Part shown: positions 43,555-60,560 of the stretch, piece by piece
Layout of the letters: the number at the start of each line of letters is the position of its first letter
Position numbering within the stretch: the stretch's first letter is position 1
Source: Gadus chalcogrammus
Lineage: Eukaryota; Chordata; Actinopteri; Gadiformes; Gadidae
DNA: 64,000 nt
Assembly: GCF_026213295.1 (NCBI RefSeq)
Contig: NC_079415.1
Location: forward strand, 31,850,841-31,914,840
Direction: 5' to 3'
Made by a program: the position numbers and the translations under genes
The notes under the pieces: generated by a model
What the model was told of the DNA's origin: nothing
Databases searched by the model: none
The model's input: the letters and a program-made list of their open reading frames with translations, nothing else

Positions 43555-43865
43555 CGAAGGAACGATGGCGCCCAAAGGCACCTGGTTCGATCCCCTGTGT
43601 CCGACCCTGTACGGAGGTATCCTTGAGCAACATACAGTGACCTCTCCTCTGGAACAGCCACGTCGGAAGAGCTGAGGTCAACGCAAAAGAAACACCCTTA
43701 AAAGAAACCTTAAGACATACCTATTTAGTTCACCATTCATCTCAATCCATTTTATTGATTTATTAATTTTTATCCTTATTTTCGTTTATTTTCATTGTAT
43801 GGCTATAGCACAGTGTTTTGCAATTTTGCATTAAAGGCGCTATGTCAATAAAGTTTTATTTGAGT
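43555..43865 (+). mobile_element. SINE/LINE-like retroelement with tRNA-like head and 3' tail
   Basis: B box GGTTCGATCCCC (43583-43594) and TATCCTTGAGCAA, typical of teleost tRNA-derived elements. About 200 bp later there is a T-rich tail with AAAGGCGCTATGTCAATAAA and GTTTTATT, like the conserved 3' end of fish LINEs and their SINE partners. Family not named. Confidence 0.6.
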
Positions 43866-44558
<693 letters not shown>

Positions 44559-44814
44559 CTCTCTTCTAGCCAACCAGTGGTGGTCCTGCTATCGCACACC
44601 GCCTGTTCTGGGAAGTGTGAATTCGCCCGCCAACAGACCCCTTCCCCCTCCTCCCCCTCCTCCCGTCCTCCTATCACACGCAGAGATGCTCCTGCTGTCC
44701 GTATCAATTAGCAGTACTTAGCCCGGCCGAGCCACTGTGCTACAGACGGCTACATCTCCCACACCCTGCCTCTCCCGTCGCCATGGCCAGAACAGAGTGT
44801 GTGGGGGAGATCAA

Positions 44815-45155
44815 AAGCACGGGGGGGGGGGGAGGAGAGAGAGAGGGAGAGGGAGGGGGTCGAGGGAAAGGGAGAGTGAGAGGGAGGGGGTGAAGGGAGA
44901 GGGAGAGGGGGAGGGAGAGATTTGGAGGTGGTGGAGGGAGGGAAAGTGAGGGATGGAGGGAAAGGGAGAGAGAGAGGGAGGGAGAGAGGGGGAGGAGAGG
45001 GTGGTTGGAGGGAACGGGAGAGAGAGAAAGGGAGAAAGGCGGGGGTAAGGGAGAGAGGAAGAGAGGGAGGGAAATGGACGGAGAGCAAGGACAGAGAGAG
45101 AGAAGCGAGGAAAGGAAGAGAGAGAGGTAGAGACAGTGAGAGAGACAGAGGGCAA
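44815..45155. repeat. Polypurine GA/GGA region
   Basis: About 340 bp almost free of pyrimidines on the plus strand, with irregular GGGAGA, GAGGGAGG and GGAAAGGGAG units and a G-run at 44821. It may form a triplex. Confidence 0.9.
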
Positions 45156-45425
45156 GGGAGTAAATGGAGCTTCACAATAACTGATGCAACCTTATTGATG
45201 CTGGTGTGCTATTGACATTTGGCGATGGCAACGTCGCAATTTCAAATGTTCGGTTCATTGACACAGTTATGGAGAATTACCCACCTACAGAGATCCCACC
45301 GCCAGCAGTGTCGGCCTCCCATATGTATGAAAGGTTATTTAGCCATTTGGAAATATGGCGATATGCATACATAAACTAGCCAGAGTCATTGACATGAAAA
45401 AACATGCACACCATCTATGCGGAAA
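45156..45425. other. Intergenic, no feature recognised
   Basis: Ordinary DNA. Confidence 0.5.
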
Positions 45426-45645
45426 TCTAGGGCCGTATGGAACACCAGTACACACACATGCGCGCACAGGGACAAGTACACGTACACACACACACACACA
45501 TATGCACAAAAACGCACACAATAATTACACACGTGCACACAAACACGCACACAAGCACAAACATGCACACACATGCAAGCACACACACGCATTAACACAC
45601 AGACACACACACACACGCATTAACACACAGACACACACATGCAGC
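45426..45645. repeat. Imperfect (AC)n with 28-bp tandem unit
   Basis: ACACACGCATTAACACACAG is present twice in tandem (about 45584 and 45612) within interrupted AC. Confidence 0.9.
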
Positions 45646-45720
45646 CAGTGAGCTAGAGAGAGCCAGGGGTGACCGATCGATCTTTGCATGGTGTTAAAAG
45701 TTTCAATGATGGAAAGCGCA

Positions 45721-45871
<151 letters not shown>

Positions 45872-45959
45872 TTGTAAGTGCGAATACGTGTTTGCATATG
45901 CATATGTGTTTGTTCATGCATATGCTCCTGGGTGGGTCGGTGCACACATGTGTGCGCCT

Positions 45960-46230
45960 GGCCTATGCATGTATATTATGTGTGAGTGAGGGTATTTGCG
46001 CAAGCGAGTGTGTGTGTGTGTGTGCCTGGGTTTATAAATATGCATGTATGTGTGCATGAGTGAGGGTAATTGCGCAAGCGCGTGTTTTGTGTGTGCGTCT
46101 GTGTGTGCGTGCGCATGCGTGCGTGTGGGCCTGCATACGTGCGTGCGTGTGTGTGTATGAGCGTGCGCGCACGCGCGTGTGTGTGTGTGCGCGTGTGCGC
46201 GCGCGCGCGTGTGTGTGTGTATGTGTGCAA
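45960..46230. repeat. GT/GC alternating region with 75-bp duplication
   Basis: ATGCATGTAT, GAGTGAGGGTA and TTGCGCAAGCG recur about 75 bp apart (45964-46007 and 46040-46082). They are followed by GT/GCGC alternation (46083-46222), a strong Z-DNA candidate. Confidence 0.88.
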
Positions 46231-46335
46231 GCATATGTCTCCCAGCCGTTATTGATCGGGCTCCTGGGCGATGCACGTTAATGCGCAGCACTGCCCGCGC
46301 TCCGAGCAAACGCACGGCAAAGTCACCCGGTGAAT

Positions 46336-46368
46336 GGGGGGGGGGGGGGGGGGGGGGGGGCGGGGGGG
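46336..46368. repeat. Homopolymer G25 plus G-run
   Basis: G25 (46336-46360), one C, then G7. A second G-rich run lies at 46406-46421. Confidence 0.95.
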
Positions 46369-46659
46369 TTCTCACACGTATCGTAAAATCATGAGAGAGA
46401 GAGAGGGGGCGGGGGGGGGGGTTACCGAGTCACCTTCATCAGAACCGATTCAAAACGGATTTATGGTCAGCTGGATGTATTTTTAGGGTTCGGGGAGCTT
46501 GGAGTTGTGTGTCGACGAGAGGGTGTGATCTATGGGATCTGTCCGTCGCCACGACGACGCAAAACCTCCCTAGGAGGAGTCGGTTTGTGCTCGTCTGTTA
46601 GGTTTATCAAAAGGCTCTCTTGTTTGTTTTTATGTTTTTGAGAGTTTTTGCAGAGCATG

Positions 46660-47240
46660 ACATACAGTGCGATGTATTAGAAAGGATAGCATAGTACACA
46701 CTATGCTAGTAATATTACTGGTATAACATAACACATTATAGTATAGGATAGTTGCACGATATTATTATTATTAGTATAATATAGCATTATATAGTATAGT
46801 ATCACATAGGCCTAAGTATTTGTAGTATAATATAGCATAAAATATTGAACTATAGCATAGTAGACCATATGACATTGTTATTAGTAGTACAATATAGCAT
46901 AATATGAGAATATAATATTGCAAAGCATAAAATTGTAAAGCAAAGCATAGTACAAAACAGGACAGTGCATAAGGCATCAAATAAGAGTATCGTATATAAT
47001 TGAATGATACACAACAGTGCAGTAATTCACGTTGCACCACGGCCTAGTACAGCACAGAGCTGTAGTAGAGGTATAGTAGAGTACAGTGCAGCATAACATG
47101 GCACCGAACATCACAGTGTTGTCGAGTATAGAAGGCCTAGTTTTCCTGTAGTGTAACCCAGAGCCTAGATAGTGAAGCACGGTGCATAAACATGCAGTAC
47201 AGCCTAGCATGGCTACGGCAGAGAGCGCCATAGCATAGCA
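46660..47240. repeat. Degenerate TATAGCATA-type simple repeat
   Basis: Words such as AGTATAATATAGCATA, ATAGCATAGTA and AGTACAGTGCAGCATA recur throughout in diverged form. It looks like an ancient tandem repeat of about 10 bp, AT-rich on the left and becoming GC-richer to the right. Confidence 0.65.
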
Positions 47241-47311
47241 ACACTCTGAGCGGCCGCGGAGAGGAAAGCTATAATTGATGGACTAATGACAAGCTGTACC
47301 GCCGCTGCAGT

Positions 47312-47312
<1 letters not shown>

Positions 47313-47352
<40 letters not shown>
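47313..47352. repeat. (CT)n microsatellite, 40 bp
   Basis: Perfect CT tract 130 bp before a large GA array of the opposite strand sense. Confidence 0.96.
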
Positions 47353-47355
<3 letters not shown>

Positions 47356-47482
47356 CACTATACACAGGGGCTGTCTGGCATGTGATTCACTCCACAGAAC
47401 GCTGACCTTTTTAACTGTTCAGAGTCACACCGGCAGGCTAGCGGAGGAGGAGGAAGAGGAGGAGGAGTGCTGCTCTGCAAGG

Positions 47483-48003
<521 letters not shown>

Positions 48004-48639
48004 GGTGGCTGAGGCGAGACGAAGACACTTCTCTGTGTCGTTTGTACTGTGTTTGTTGTAACATGTGTGCCTCTCTGAGATACTTTAACAGACTATGAGA
48101 CTGTAGTAGTTTAATAGTAGAGACTGTAGTAGTTTAATAGTAATTTAAGAGTACGAGTCATTTAATTTGGAGAAACAGATTTTTCAACAGTTGTGCGAGT
48201 TATCTAATAAACACTTGGCAATCTCAGAAAATCTCGACGAGGGAATTTCAATTTTTAATATAAATGTTATGAAGCAATTTATATCCTTTCATAACTATCA
48301 ATATATTTAATAAACAAATAAAGTGTTGCTTTTAAGTTGTTAGCTACACTTAGAAATCTTCCCTGTGATACTACACAGAGCTTAGCTAGGCTATTAGCTA
48401 GGAAAAACACCAAAAAAGCATTATTGACCAACTGAATAAATTCCAAAGCCTTAAAGAACTGGCTTTCCTGCATCCCCTGTGGCCTACCCTATTTAAGACC
48501 TAGCGTTTCCTTAGAGATTAAGACTTTTTGTAGTCAAACGTGACATACTATGGAGCCCTGGAAGGTATATATTTATACATATATATATATATATATGTGT
48601 TGGAATTGATCAAAATGACTTGTAATCCTTACCCTCTAT
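48004..48639. other. Intergenic, no gene recognised
   Basis: AT-rich with a short tandem of GAGACTGTAGTAGTTTAATA (48097 and 48120) and a TA run at about 48576. Confidence 0.55.
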
Positions 48640-48800
48640 ATACCAATGTATTTAGTCATAAGTAATTTAGCTGGATGCTTTTAGCCGAAGCAATTCACTG
48701 TGATTATCGTTTAAGATCAGGTAGGAGGTGAGGCGTCTCGCTCTGGGGCGCGTGCAGTTAGACATTAGGGGATCGAGCCCAGAGCCTTCCGCCGGCAGGC
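48640..48800. mobile_element. Decayed SINE-like element
   Basis: Head ATTTAGCTGGATGCTTTTAG with GAAGCAATTCAC resembles the TTTAGCAGACGCTTTTATCC head. About 100 bp later GGGGATCGAGCCCAGAGCC is a reversed B-box region (48768-48786). Same general architecture as 16990-17219 in inverse orientation. Confidence 0.55.
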
Positions 48801-49560
48801 ACAAATCCCTCACGGAAAGAACACCCAGGCCCCGCTCTACACACAAGACAGCGTCCATAGCACGCGCGATGCGAGAAAACACTGCAAAATAACGCGAAAA
48901 ACACGCAAGAGACGAGGATTTCAGACTAACGATGGAGGGCGATCCGTAGCATCGCTGGCCATCTCCGCCGCGGGTGATATTTAATGTTTTCAAAGTGCTT
49001 ACGTGGCACCCGAGGGGCCGTCCGGTACGGCGGGCTATAGCGGCCGTTCTCCCGAGACCTTGAGGGAACGCGACGAAGCAAAGTTCCTCAGGGCCCCGCG
49101 GCGGTCACGAGGGGGTAAGGGGGCTTGATATAAAACATGCTGATTCAGGCGAAGATGATGTCTGGCAGCGTTGTTGTACCTTCGCTTAACTTAACGGCGC
49201 TCGTAAAATTAACCGTGGCCATAAAGCGCATGCTGCGAAAGTATGTTTCTAATGACACCTGGCGCCCCCGCAGGTCATTTACGGTGGAAACGATACAGTA
49301 AAAAAAACGTTATTGAAGCCAGCAGTGCACCTTGAGTTCCTGAGCGTAAGCAGTACGGCGTGAGGGGGCCGCTATCACGGGGCAGGGCCTGTATGAATGG
49401 CGGCATAACAACAATAAAGGAACCCGTTCCGAGTTTGACCCCAAAATGCCAACTTTCGCCCCCAAAACTAGCCGTTTTTTTAACCTTTAGTGCCGCATAG
49501 CCCGACAAATCGCTTTTACGTTTTTCCCCGGTTTTTACCGCCGACTTCCGACTGATAATG
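48801..49560. other. CpG-rich noncoding stretch
   Basis: Elevated CG content, strongest at 49000-49120 (CCGTCCGGTACGGCGGGC), with a TATA-like GATATAAAAC at 49127-49136 on the plus strand. No coding frame is supported. Possible CpG island or distal regulatory element. Confidence 0.4.
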
Positions 49561-50264
49561 GAAATGGATCTCGCTAAGTTGGGTTTCGTACGTTTTTCAT
49601 GCTTCCTGATAATGTGACTTTATGGGGTAAAAACGTCAAAGTATATTCCTCCTGTCATTTATAGGTCGAAGTACCTCCTGAATTACACTCTGAGATTCCC
49701 GCCGTGCACGAGATTGGCCAAAGGTGTTAGAGTGTACCCCATTTCACCCCCCAACACCCCTACCCCATTCCTATTAATAAAAAGCTGCTTTTACTAGAGG
49801 GCACAATACTTCCCTTATACGCGGGAACAATGTGTGGATGATATTCTTTTATTATCAGCAATACACCGTTATCCCTTTGGCCATCAGTATACGGCTGTCA
49901 CAAATTTCACAAAGTCCTTCTCTCACTACACTGGAGGTTGTAAATTGTGTCTACGAGCCATCTCGTCTCCGTTCCTACCTTACCCCCCCCGCGCTCCCTC
50001 AAACCCATTACTCCACAGACCTATTACTCAGGCAACAAGATAGCCCTGCAAACAGGCATAGAACATGGAAATTGGAATTGCACTATGCTCTGATGTGGAG
50101 TAAATTACCCCTTAAAAAAAAGAAAAGAAAAGGCCAATGGAAGACATCTTATCTCTTCGTCTCTGTCCTGAGCGACTCATTTTTCCGGTGATTTTTTTTC
50201 CTCTCTCTGCCCCCAAGGAGCATCTGTTTGGAGCACAGATGTATTTTTAAATCCTCGGCCACAC
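49561..50264. other. Intergenic, no gene recognised
   Basis: No features supported. Confidence 0.5.
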
Positions 50265-53493
<3,229 letters not shown>

Positions 53494-53494
53494 A

Positions 53495-53577
<83 letters not shown>
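53494..53577. repeat. (CA)n microsatellite
   Basis: Perfect CA tract. Confidence 0.97.
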
Positions 53578-53579
<2 letters not shown>

Positions 53580-54239
53580 CCATATATTCCTATCTCATTC
53601 CACTCACAGAATTGCATCATGATAAATAGGCCAATAGCCGTCGCTATGAAGGCTGTGTTGCACATTACATTACAGTATTTCATAACGACACGTATATTAT
53701 AACGTCTGTTTAAGTGATGTAGGCGTCATGCTTGCACATCCCCCCCGGAAATTGTGCAGAATTTGGCAGGTGAAATGAAAATGTCTTGACATGAAATGTC
53801 TATGGAGTTGAGAAGCCTCTTAAAGCGCAATTGACTGAATAACAGTAATTTAAAGAAGTGCTATTACTGAATGTGATTTTGCAGCCTAGAGCTATCGACC
53901 ACATACACACAGACCACACACCACACACCACACGCCAAACATGTGCACGTCAGAGATATATAACCCTCCAATGCATTGGCTGAGATATCTTCAATCTTGA
54001 ATCCCGGACATGTCTTCTGGACGTGTGAGAGAGGGACTACGAGAGGTGATGGGGCCGGTCTATTTTTACACCCAGCAACAATAATGATCGCCCATCTGTG
54101 TGAGTGAGCCAGTGGGCTATAATGGACTCGCCGGGGCCAATCTTGCATCGAGTCAAATGTTACTGTATCCGTGAACGGCATGTCGTCTTCGGTCTCACAG
54201 GGAGGGGGGGGGGGGGGGGGGTAGTGGGGACTTCTTGGG
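53578..54239. other. Intergenic, no gene; G-run at its end
   Basis: G18 at about 54206-54223. Short ACACCACACACC patch near 53915. Confidence 0.55.
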
Positions 54240-54365
54240 GGATGGGGAGGAGGGGTTAGGAATCAATGGGAGGAGCTACACCGAGGAGGAGGGGTTATTG
54301 ACGAATGGGAGGAGCTATGTATTAGTGGGAGTGGCTATGCTAAAGAGGAGGGGCTATTGATGGTG
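54240..54365. repeat. Degenerate GGAGGAGCTAT minisatellite
   Basis: AATGGGAGGAGCTA, GAGGAGGGGTTATTGA and GGGAGTGGCTATG recur three times at about 45-bp spacing. Confidence 0.8.
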
Positions 54366-54450
54366 CGGGTGGGCACAGGGGTTACATTCCTGCCTCACAG
54401 AAAGAAGGTTCTGGGTTTGAATCCCAGTGAGGGGGGGGGGGGGGGGGGCT
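54366..54450 (+). mobile_element. tRNA-derived SINE head
   Basis: GGGTGGGCACAGGGGTTA (A-box-like), TGCCTCACAGAAAGAAGGTT and B box GGGTTTGAATCCC (54413-54425), ending in a G-run (about 54431-54448). This head is very common in teleost genomes. Confidence 0.7.
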
Positions 54451-54631
54451 ATGACTCAGGGGGAGGGGCTGTGACTTGGCACATCCTCTCTGGGGTTCTT
54501 GCTGAGTCTCAATGCGTGCGTGCGTGGTTTTTATGCAAAGTGTCTGACAGTCTACGTGTGTGTGTCCGTGCTACCAAGTGTGTGATTTGTGTTTCAATAA
54601 AAGTAATTTGAGAGTTTATCTGTGTTCCTGG

Positions 54632-54894
54632 CAGTGTGTGTGTGTCTGTGTGTCTATGCGTGTTTTTCTGGGTGTCAGTGTGTGTGTGTGTCTGTGTGTG
54701 GCAGTGTGTGTGTGGCAGTGTGTCTGTGTCTGTGTGTATCTATGTGTGTTTGTGTATGTGTGTGTGTGTGGCAGTGTGTGTATGTCTCTGTGTGTGTCTA
54801 TGTGTCTGTGGGTTTGTGTGTGTGTGTGTGTGTGTGTGTGTCTGCGTGTGTGTGCGTTCGCCCAGAGCACAGGACGATGAGTCATAAGAGTGTG

Positions 54895-54951
<57 letters not shown>

Positions 54952-55148
54952 AGCCACACACATAGACTTTGTATGCATGCATGCACTGAGGTTCCCCCCC
55001 CCAAAACCCACACACAAATACCATACACACACACAAACAAGACAGACAATAAAAAGAAACACACGCATACACAACCTGTACCCACTGACACTCACACATA
55101 CACAGGCTGACAGACAAAAAAAAACAGCCTACACACGCACACACGCAC

Positions 55149-55181
<33 letters not shown>

Positions 55182-55200
55182 GGCAAACACACACACACAC
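54632..55200. repeat. GT then AC repeat field
   Basis: Imperfect GT (54632-54850), perfect AC (54899-54949) and AC runs (55131-55200). The plus strand switches from GT to AC near 54890, so the two halves could form a large imperfect hairpin. Confidence 0.9.
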
Positions 55201-57092
55201 TGCAGGCTGCAGGCCTACTCTGCGTGCGTTTTGGCTCCCTTGCCTCCCCCCCCTCTAGGCTTATGCCTACAGTAGGGAGGGGAAAGGGGGGAGACGGGGG
55301 AGCCAGGGTCTCGGGAGACAGGCACCACAGCAGGACTGCACCGCCCAGAAAGAGACCTGTCTCTCATCACCCTCCGTCTTCCTAGAGCGCCCAAAAAACC
55401 CTTTTAGGGGCCACCCCCCACCTGCCAGACATTATCACCCTGGTTGTGTTTTAAAAAAGATTAAGAAGGGAAAAGTGATCTAGCGAGCTGGAAGTGACAG
55501 CGAACGTGGGGCTGGAGGGTTGTTGTACAAAAGTGATGCCGTTTTGGAAACTAATGGCGTAAAGATGAAGCTAAGCTAATTAGTAGCTAACAAACTTTAG
55601 TATTAGCTATACATATTTAGCTATACGATTTTATCCAAGGCTACTTACAAGTATACTGTTTACGTGCTATGTGTATGAGAAAGTTTTCGAGTTGACTACA
55701 ATGTTTCCCATACTTGTGTCTTTTTCAATTAATTAATATTTAATTAATTAGCACCCCCTCCCCCCCCCCCCCCGGCTGTTCCCATTGTGACAGTTGTCAT
55801 GGCTCACCATGACAACATCTTAACAGCCTTCATTCAGCAAAAAAATTACCCCTTTCTTGGCCTTCTCTTTGTTTTAATTATTATTCTTCCATTTTAATAT
55901 TTTGTTATCAATTCCTTTGCCCGTGACATTAGCGCACCCCGCTGAATGGCTGCCAAAGCCCCCCCGACGACAAACTGCCAGATAAGCCTTTTCTTTTTTT
56001 TTTTTGCCCTGACTTCAAAAAATGCTCACCACTCGCCACAACCTCAGAGAATAGCGTTGCGTTTGAGGCCTTATGAAGTGTTTGTAAGCTGCTGCCTGCA
56101 CTGGCAAGCAAAGGATTTGCAGGTCGCAATCCCAAATAAAGAGAGTGAGAGCAAGGGAAGGGGTGAGGGAGAACGAGAGAGAGAGGGATAGGACATGAGA
56201 AGGAGAGCAAACGTTTGATTGCTTGACTGGTGCTCTTCATCCTGACTGGATGACCCTCTGGTCTAAATACTCAGAGTGGGACACATATATATTTTTTAAT
56301 TAATGCTTCAAGCCTGCCTTTGCAATCTTAACGGGAGCTCCAGTTCAACCAGGAATTATGTTGCGTAAGTTGACACTGTCTAGACGGCAATCCCATCTAA
56401 ACATCCTTTTTTTCTTTTTTATTTGATATTTGGGAAATCATGAGGTTTACTTTACTTTAATCATGAAGTCAAAACTTTATTGCAAACGCAACAGCACTCG
56501 CCCTCTGTGCCACCCGCATCAATAGGCTTTCCTGTCGCTATCAATTTAAGCTAACAGCGCCACACAACCGACATAATTGTCAGTAATAGTTTAAGAAAAC
56601 AACATGCAACCCTGACTTTAAGCCCTAACACATTCCCAAAGCTTGAATACATCTCGATCCAAACGTCAACATTGTTTATACCGCCATATGTTTAATGTGT
56701 TTTGTTTCTCTTAATGTCCCACATAAAGCTGGCATAATTCACGTTCAATGCATTAGCTTGTCGGAAGCCGTTCTCCAGTCACTGTTCAACGCCGTAAACG
56801 TCACTCAGGATGGAAACACCCAATGCTGAAAGTCTCCCCTCCCCCCCACCCACCATAGGGAGCTTTCCCCCTCCTTTTTAGAAGATTAACTCTGGATTGA
56901 GAATGGTATAGAAAGCGGCCTCAAGTGACAAGATTAATGTACCAAATAAACCAGTCATCCTCCACGTTGAAATATATGGTAGCAATTACAATAACTTCTG
57001 GTTCCCCAAAGGCAAATCCCCAAACTTTTTATTGTTTTTTTGATGCTCATTTTCACCAAAGGACTACAATAAAGCATTATAGCATAAATACA
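55201..57092. other. Intergenic; one element head, no gene
   Basis: 55612-55652 (ATTTAGCTATACGATTTTAT, CCAAGGCTACTTACAAG) is a fragment of the family A head. Otherwise AT-rich with C-run 55757-55773. Confidence 0.5.
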
Positions 57093-57124
57093 TGTGTGTG
57101 CGTGCAAGTGTGTGTGTGTGTGTC

Positions 57125-57154
<30 letters not shown>
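57093..57154. repeat. (GT)n microsatellite
   Basis: GT with short interruptions. Confidence 0.93.
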
Positions 57155-57159
<5 letters not shown>

Positions 57160-58302
57160 CTTCTCGGATTCCAATCCATTTCATTCCGCCATTTAAGAGA
57201 GAATGGCTGGGTTGTTTGAGTTGGCTGTTCTTTAGTGTAAAACTAGAGAGCTGATTCAAGATCTCACGGAGCAATCGCATTAAGAGGAGTGCTACGTCTT
57301 GGAAATATGTGCTATGAACGGACCGGGCTCGTCCTTCATTGAATCAAACCACTCTCATTTTAACCTTTGGTTTAGTACACTAAACTATCGCTGTTGATGC
57401 ATCTATATCAATATAATATCAATTTCCTATTGAGCAAACTTCAAAGGACTGGGAGGTTTTCGGAGAAGGAAGTGAACATATTTTCTGGTGTTTTTATGAA
57501 TGATTAATGCATTATGAGAAATATAGAAATGGCAGTAGAATTAATGGAAGGAAAATACAAAAACAGCTAGGCTGTGGAATTGTGAGATGGTTCTTGTTTG
57601 TGTTCATAAGCAGTTATTAATTGGTGTACACCAGTTGGGGGAAAGAATGAGTTGGAAGATAAATTAATTACGCTGCTAATATCCCCTTCAAGCATTTGTC
57701 TGCGTATTTGTTTCCTACCCACTGTAACAGCGACTCAAAAAGTAAGTATTAAAAACAAGTTTTTTTTCTTAATTTCTCTTTTTTCTTTTTGGGGGGGTTC
57801 ATGTCGACTGCGTTGACGCCTGCAAGTTTTAAGAAATGTCCTTGCTAAAGGTGACCGACCCCCCCTCCCACGCAAGCAGTACTCCGCAGCGAGGTTACTA
57901 TGGTAACTATTTTTAGCGGGGCGCATCCAATGTGCAGTTGTGTAAGGGACAGTGAGCCAAGGGTCAGTTGTGACACAGGCTTGAATTCCCTCAATGATAC
58001 AACTGACCCATTTATTCTTCTTCGTCTCGTTCTTCTTCGCGTTCTTCTTCTTCTTCTTCATCGTACATGATGTGCCAGAAAAAGAACTAGGACATATTTC
58101 ATAGAAACATCCTCCCTCTCTCATTTTGTTTCACATTCCTTGACCGACATGAAGGTCTCATACTGTCAAAAAACAACAGTTAAATACACTAAAAAAATAA
58201 CCACTAAGTTAACTACACAGTTTCCTTTATCCACTGCGACATACAGTGTTCTTTTTTTAAGATTCATGCCATTCATGAGCAATTAGGAGTTAAGGTCATC
58301 TG
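57155..58302. other. Intergenic, no gene; (TTC)n patch
   Basis: A (TTC)n run at about 58016-58058 and T-rich stretch near 57760. Repeat-free AT-rich DNA at 57360-57700. Confidence 0.5.
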
Positions 58303-58385
58303 CCATTGGGCAATGGGGTTCAAACCCAGAACCTCTACTTATTCCAGTCCAACACCCTCACCACTACACCACTCTCGTCCACACC
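58303..58385 (-). mobile_element. tRNA-like SINE head
   Basis: The minus strand has A-box-like TGGTGTAGTGG (58361-58371) and B box GGTTTGAACCC (58316-58326) at tRNA spacing. It does not fold as a full canonical tRNA gene, so it is called a SINE head. Confidence 0.6.
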
Positions 58386-60348
58386 CTATACCGACTCAGC
58401 CTGTCTGTTTGATTCATACGAGTCAAACAAAGCTCCTCCGATTAAAAGCGTTCAAATAAAGTTAAAGCGAATATCAAAAGTGCCACACAATCTCCGGGAG
58501 ATCCCTGTTGCGTGCTTGGATACCCCCCTGTCGTGTATATACAGGGGGATTTTTCATTTCCTGCCAAACGTACCTTCACCAGCACCACTCATGAATGTTG
58601 ATGAAGACATTCGTTCATAATCTTTAAAGGCTATTAACATCCTCCTGATCTCCCCTCTCCTATCTCCTCGCACCAGCCTCGCAGGAGCTATGAATTGTGC
58701 TCGCCTTTTCCCTTTCTCTTTTTTTTTTTTCCTCATCTCTGAAACCTGAGACCCATTTATTAAGTTCATGGCGATGGCTTCTCATGGCCGGCCCAGTTAG
58801 GAAAGAAGCGGGATTTAATGTCTTTGACATTTGCGGTGGGCGAATTGCACAACTGCCATGTTAGGCAAAATTATACTTGTAGTATTGTGGGTCGTCAAAC
58901 AGCAAGCATCATTTGTGGATACTGCAGCGTCGGCGGGGACGGGGGGGGGGGACTGAAGGGGGGGGGGTTTGTCATAATAAGGTAAGATAGGTTGTTTCAC
59001 GCAACTCAGCTCAGCGTTGTGGCCTTTTGTCGGACGGTGGATCAATAGGACGTTTTCTGGCTCTTAATTAAGAGGAGACTTTACATGTCGGTTGGCCTTT
59101 TTAACTGCCTCGCCTTCATTTTTTTTTATGTTCTTCCTTTGCCCTTTTACGCTCAGGAGAACCTGTGGTGAGAAGCCCCTCCATCAATCACGGCCTCATA
59201 ACGACCGTTTAAGGACACGGAACTCACTGAGCACCGTCTTAATTGGGTTTGGTTATTATTCTAGATTCAACAAGCCCCCAGAATATAATGTGGGTGCCTA
59301 AGAAAGAAAAAGTAGCCGCATTCGGCAACCCATCAAACCACGAAAATGTATACACCACTGACGCCGGCCTGAAACAGAACCCTTTTTTTAAGATAGCTAG
59401 CTTAGCTTGCTAGCTAGCTTAGCTTGCCCGCTCATGGGTGTAAATAGAGTAACATCGCACGCATCAACAAAGTAGACATAAACAAAAACAAAAGAATGAA
59501 AAAACTAATTTTGTTCCGGTTTTCGACTAATGCTTAAATGGGATATTAGCAGTGTAATAAATGTATCTTCTAACTCTTTCATTCCCTACTTGTGAGGGTA
59601 AACTCTTTTTCTCCTGCTCGAAGCTGGGAAAAAAGTCATGCCGGCGTGGTTGGAAAATAACCAGAACGAGTGAGCTAAACTAGCTAGCTCGCTATCCCCC
59701 CATGACCTGATCCCGTCTCGATTCCGTGACAGATTTGTCATGTGCCTAATTTAGATGTCCCATGTTCTGGATTTCTCAGGGGGCCCATGGGGGAGAGCGT
59801 AATTGAATTGCACTATGTCAACCCCCCCCCCCTCGCCCCGACTCCTAGCTCACCGTCAACCTCCCAGGAACAGGCTAACGTTAATTATCTCCCATTGCAA
59901 TATGGCCTAGTTTTCTAATTACTGGTCCTGCCAAATAGACAGCGATGAGCCGCGATGAAGCCTCTCGCTAACCAGGCTGGCAGTTTGTTACTTACGTTAC
60001 TTAGCGTGTTGCAAAATGTGAATGTGAAATATGCGTTTTGACGTTGGGGTTGCGCCTTATTTTGCACAGGGACATCGTGTTGTGTGTGCGTAGGGTGAGG
60101 TGGGGTGGTTAGATTACCTCTGGCCTCTTCTCACGCTAGCTCTATTTGATTGGATGAAAGCGTGGCAGTTATTTCGGTTAATTACAACCTCTAATGCGAT
60201 GGGTTTATTATCTGTGTTAAAACGACGCTGCTAATTCAAATGTTAACTATGTATGTAAAAATACTGTGGATCAGCTGTTTGGACGGCTAAAACGTCTACC
60301 AAGTTGAAAAGATGCATCAATGCAGTTGCAAGAATTGCAGTGAATTAC
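58386..60348. other. Intergenic, no gene recognised
   Basis: Homopolymer G/C runs at 58938-58968 and 59822-59833. Palindrome CTCTTAATTAAGAG at 59061-59074. An exact tandem duplication of TAGCTAGCTTAGCTTGC lies at 59394-59427. Confidence 0.5.
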
Positions 60349-60560
60349 TTTACATTTACATTGATTCACCAGACGCTTTAATTCAAAGCGACTTACATGA
60401 ACTACATTTGTCAGAAGAAGAAAACCACAATGTATCACTTTCGGACTGGTAAGGATATTCATAAAACCTAGTGCCAAGCACTAACAATCGCTAGGTTAAC
60501 CCATTCCCTGAATGCAAGAAAGATGGATAAGATGCTACACAAAGTACTATTTGTGAGTGC
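60349..60560 (+). mobile_element. SINE-like interspersed element, family A
   Basis: Head TTTACATTTACATTGATTCA with GACGCTTTAATTCAAAGCGA and CTTACA, middle GTGCCAAGCACTAACAATCG, core GGTTAACCCATTCCCTGAAT, then GATGGATAAGATGCTACACA. Confidence 0.8.

Noticed and set aside
57735..58124. 129-codon minus-strand frame
   Set aside because: It contains a Lys/Asn run encoded by the (TTC)n patch and has no recognisable domain.
58303..58385. Functional tRNA gene
   Set aside because: A-box and B-box-like words are present, but a full cloverleaf and acceptor stem pairing could not be drawn, and similar heads recur elsewhere in the window as SINEs.
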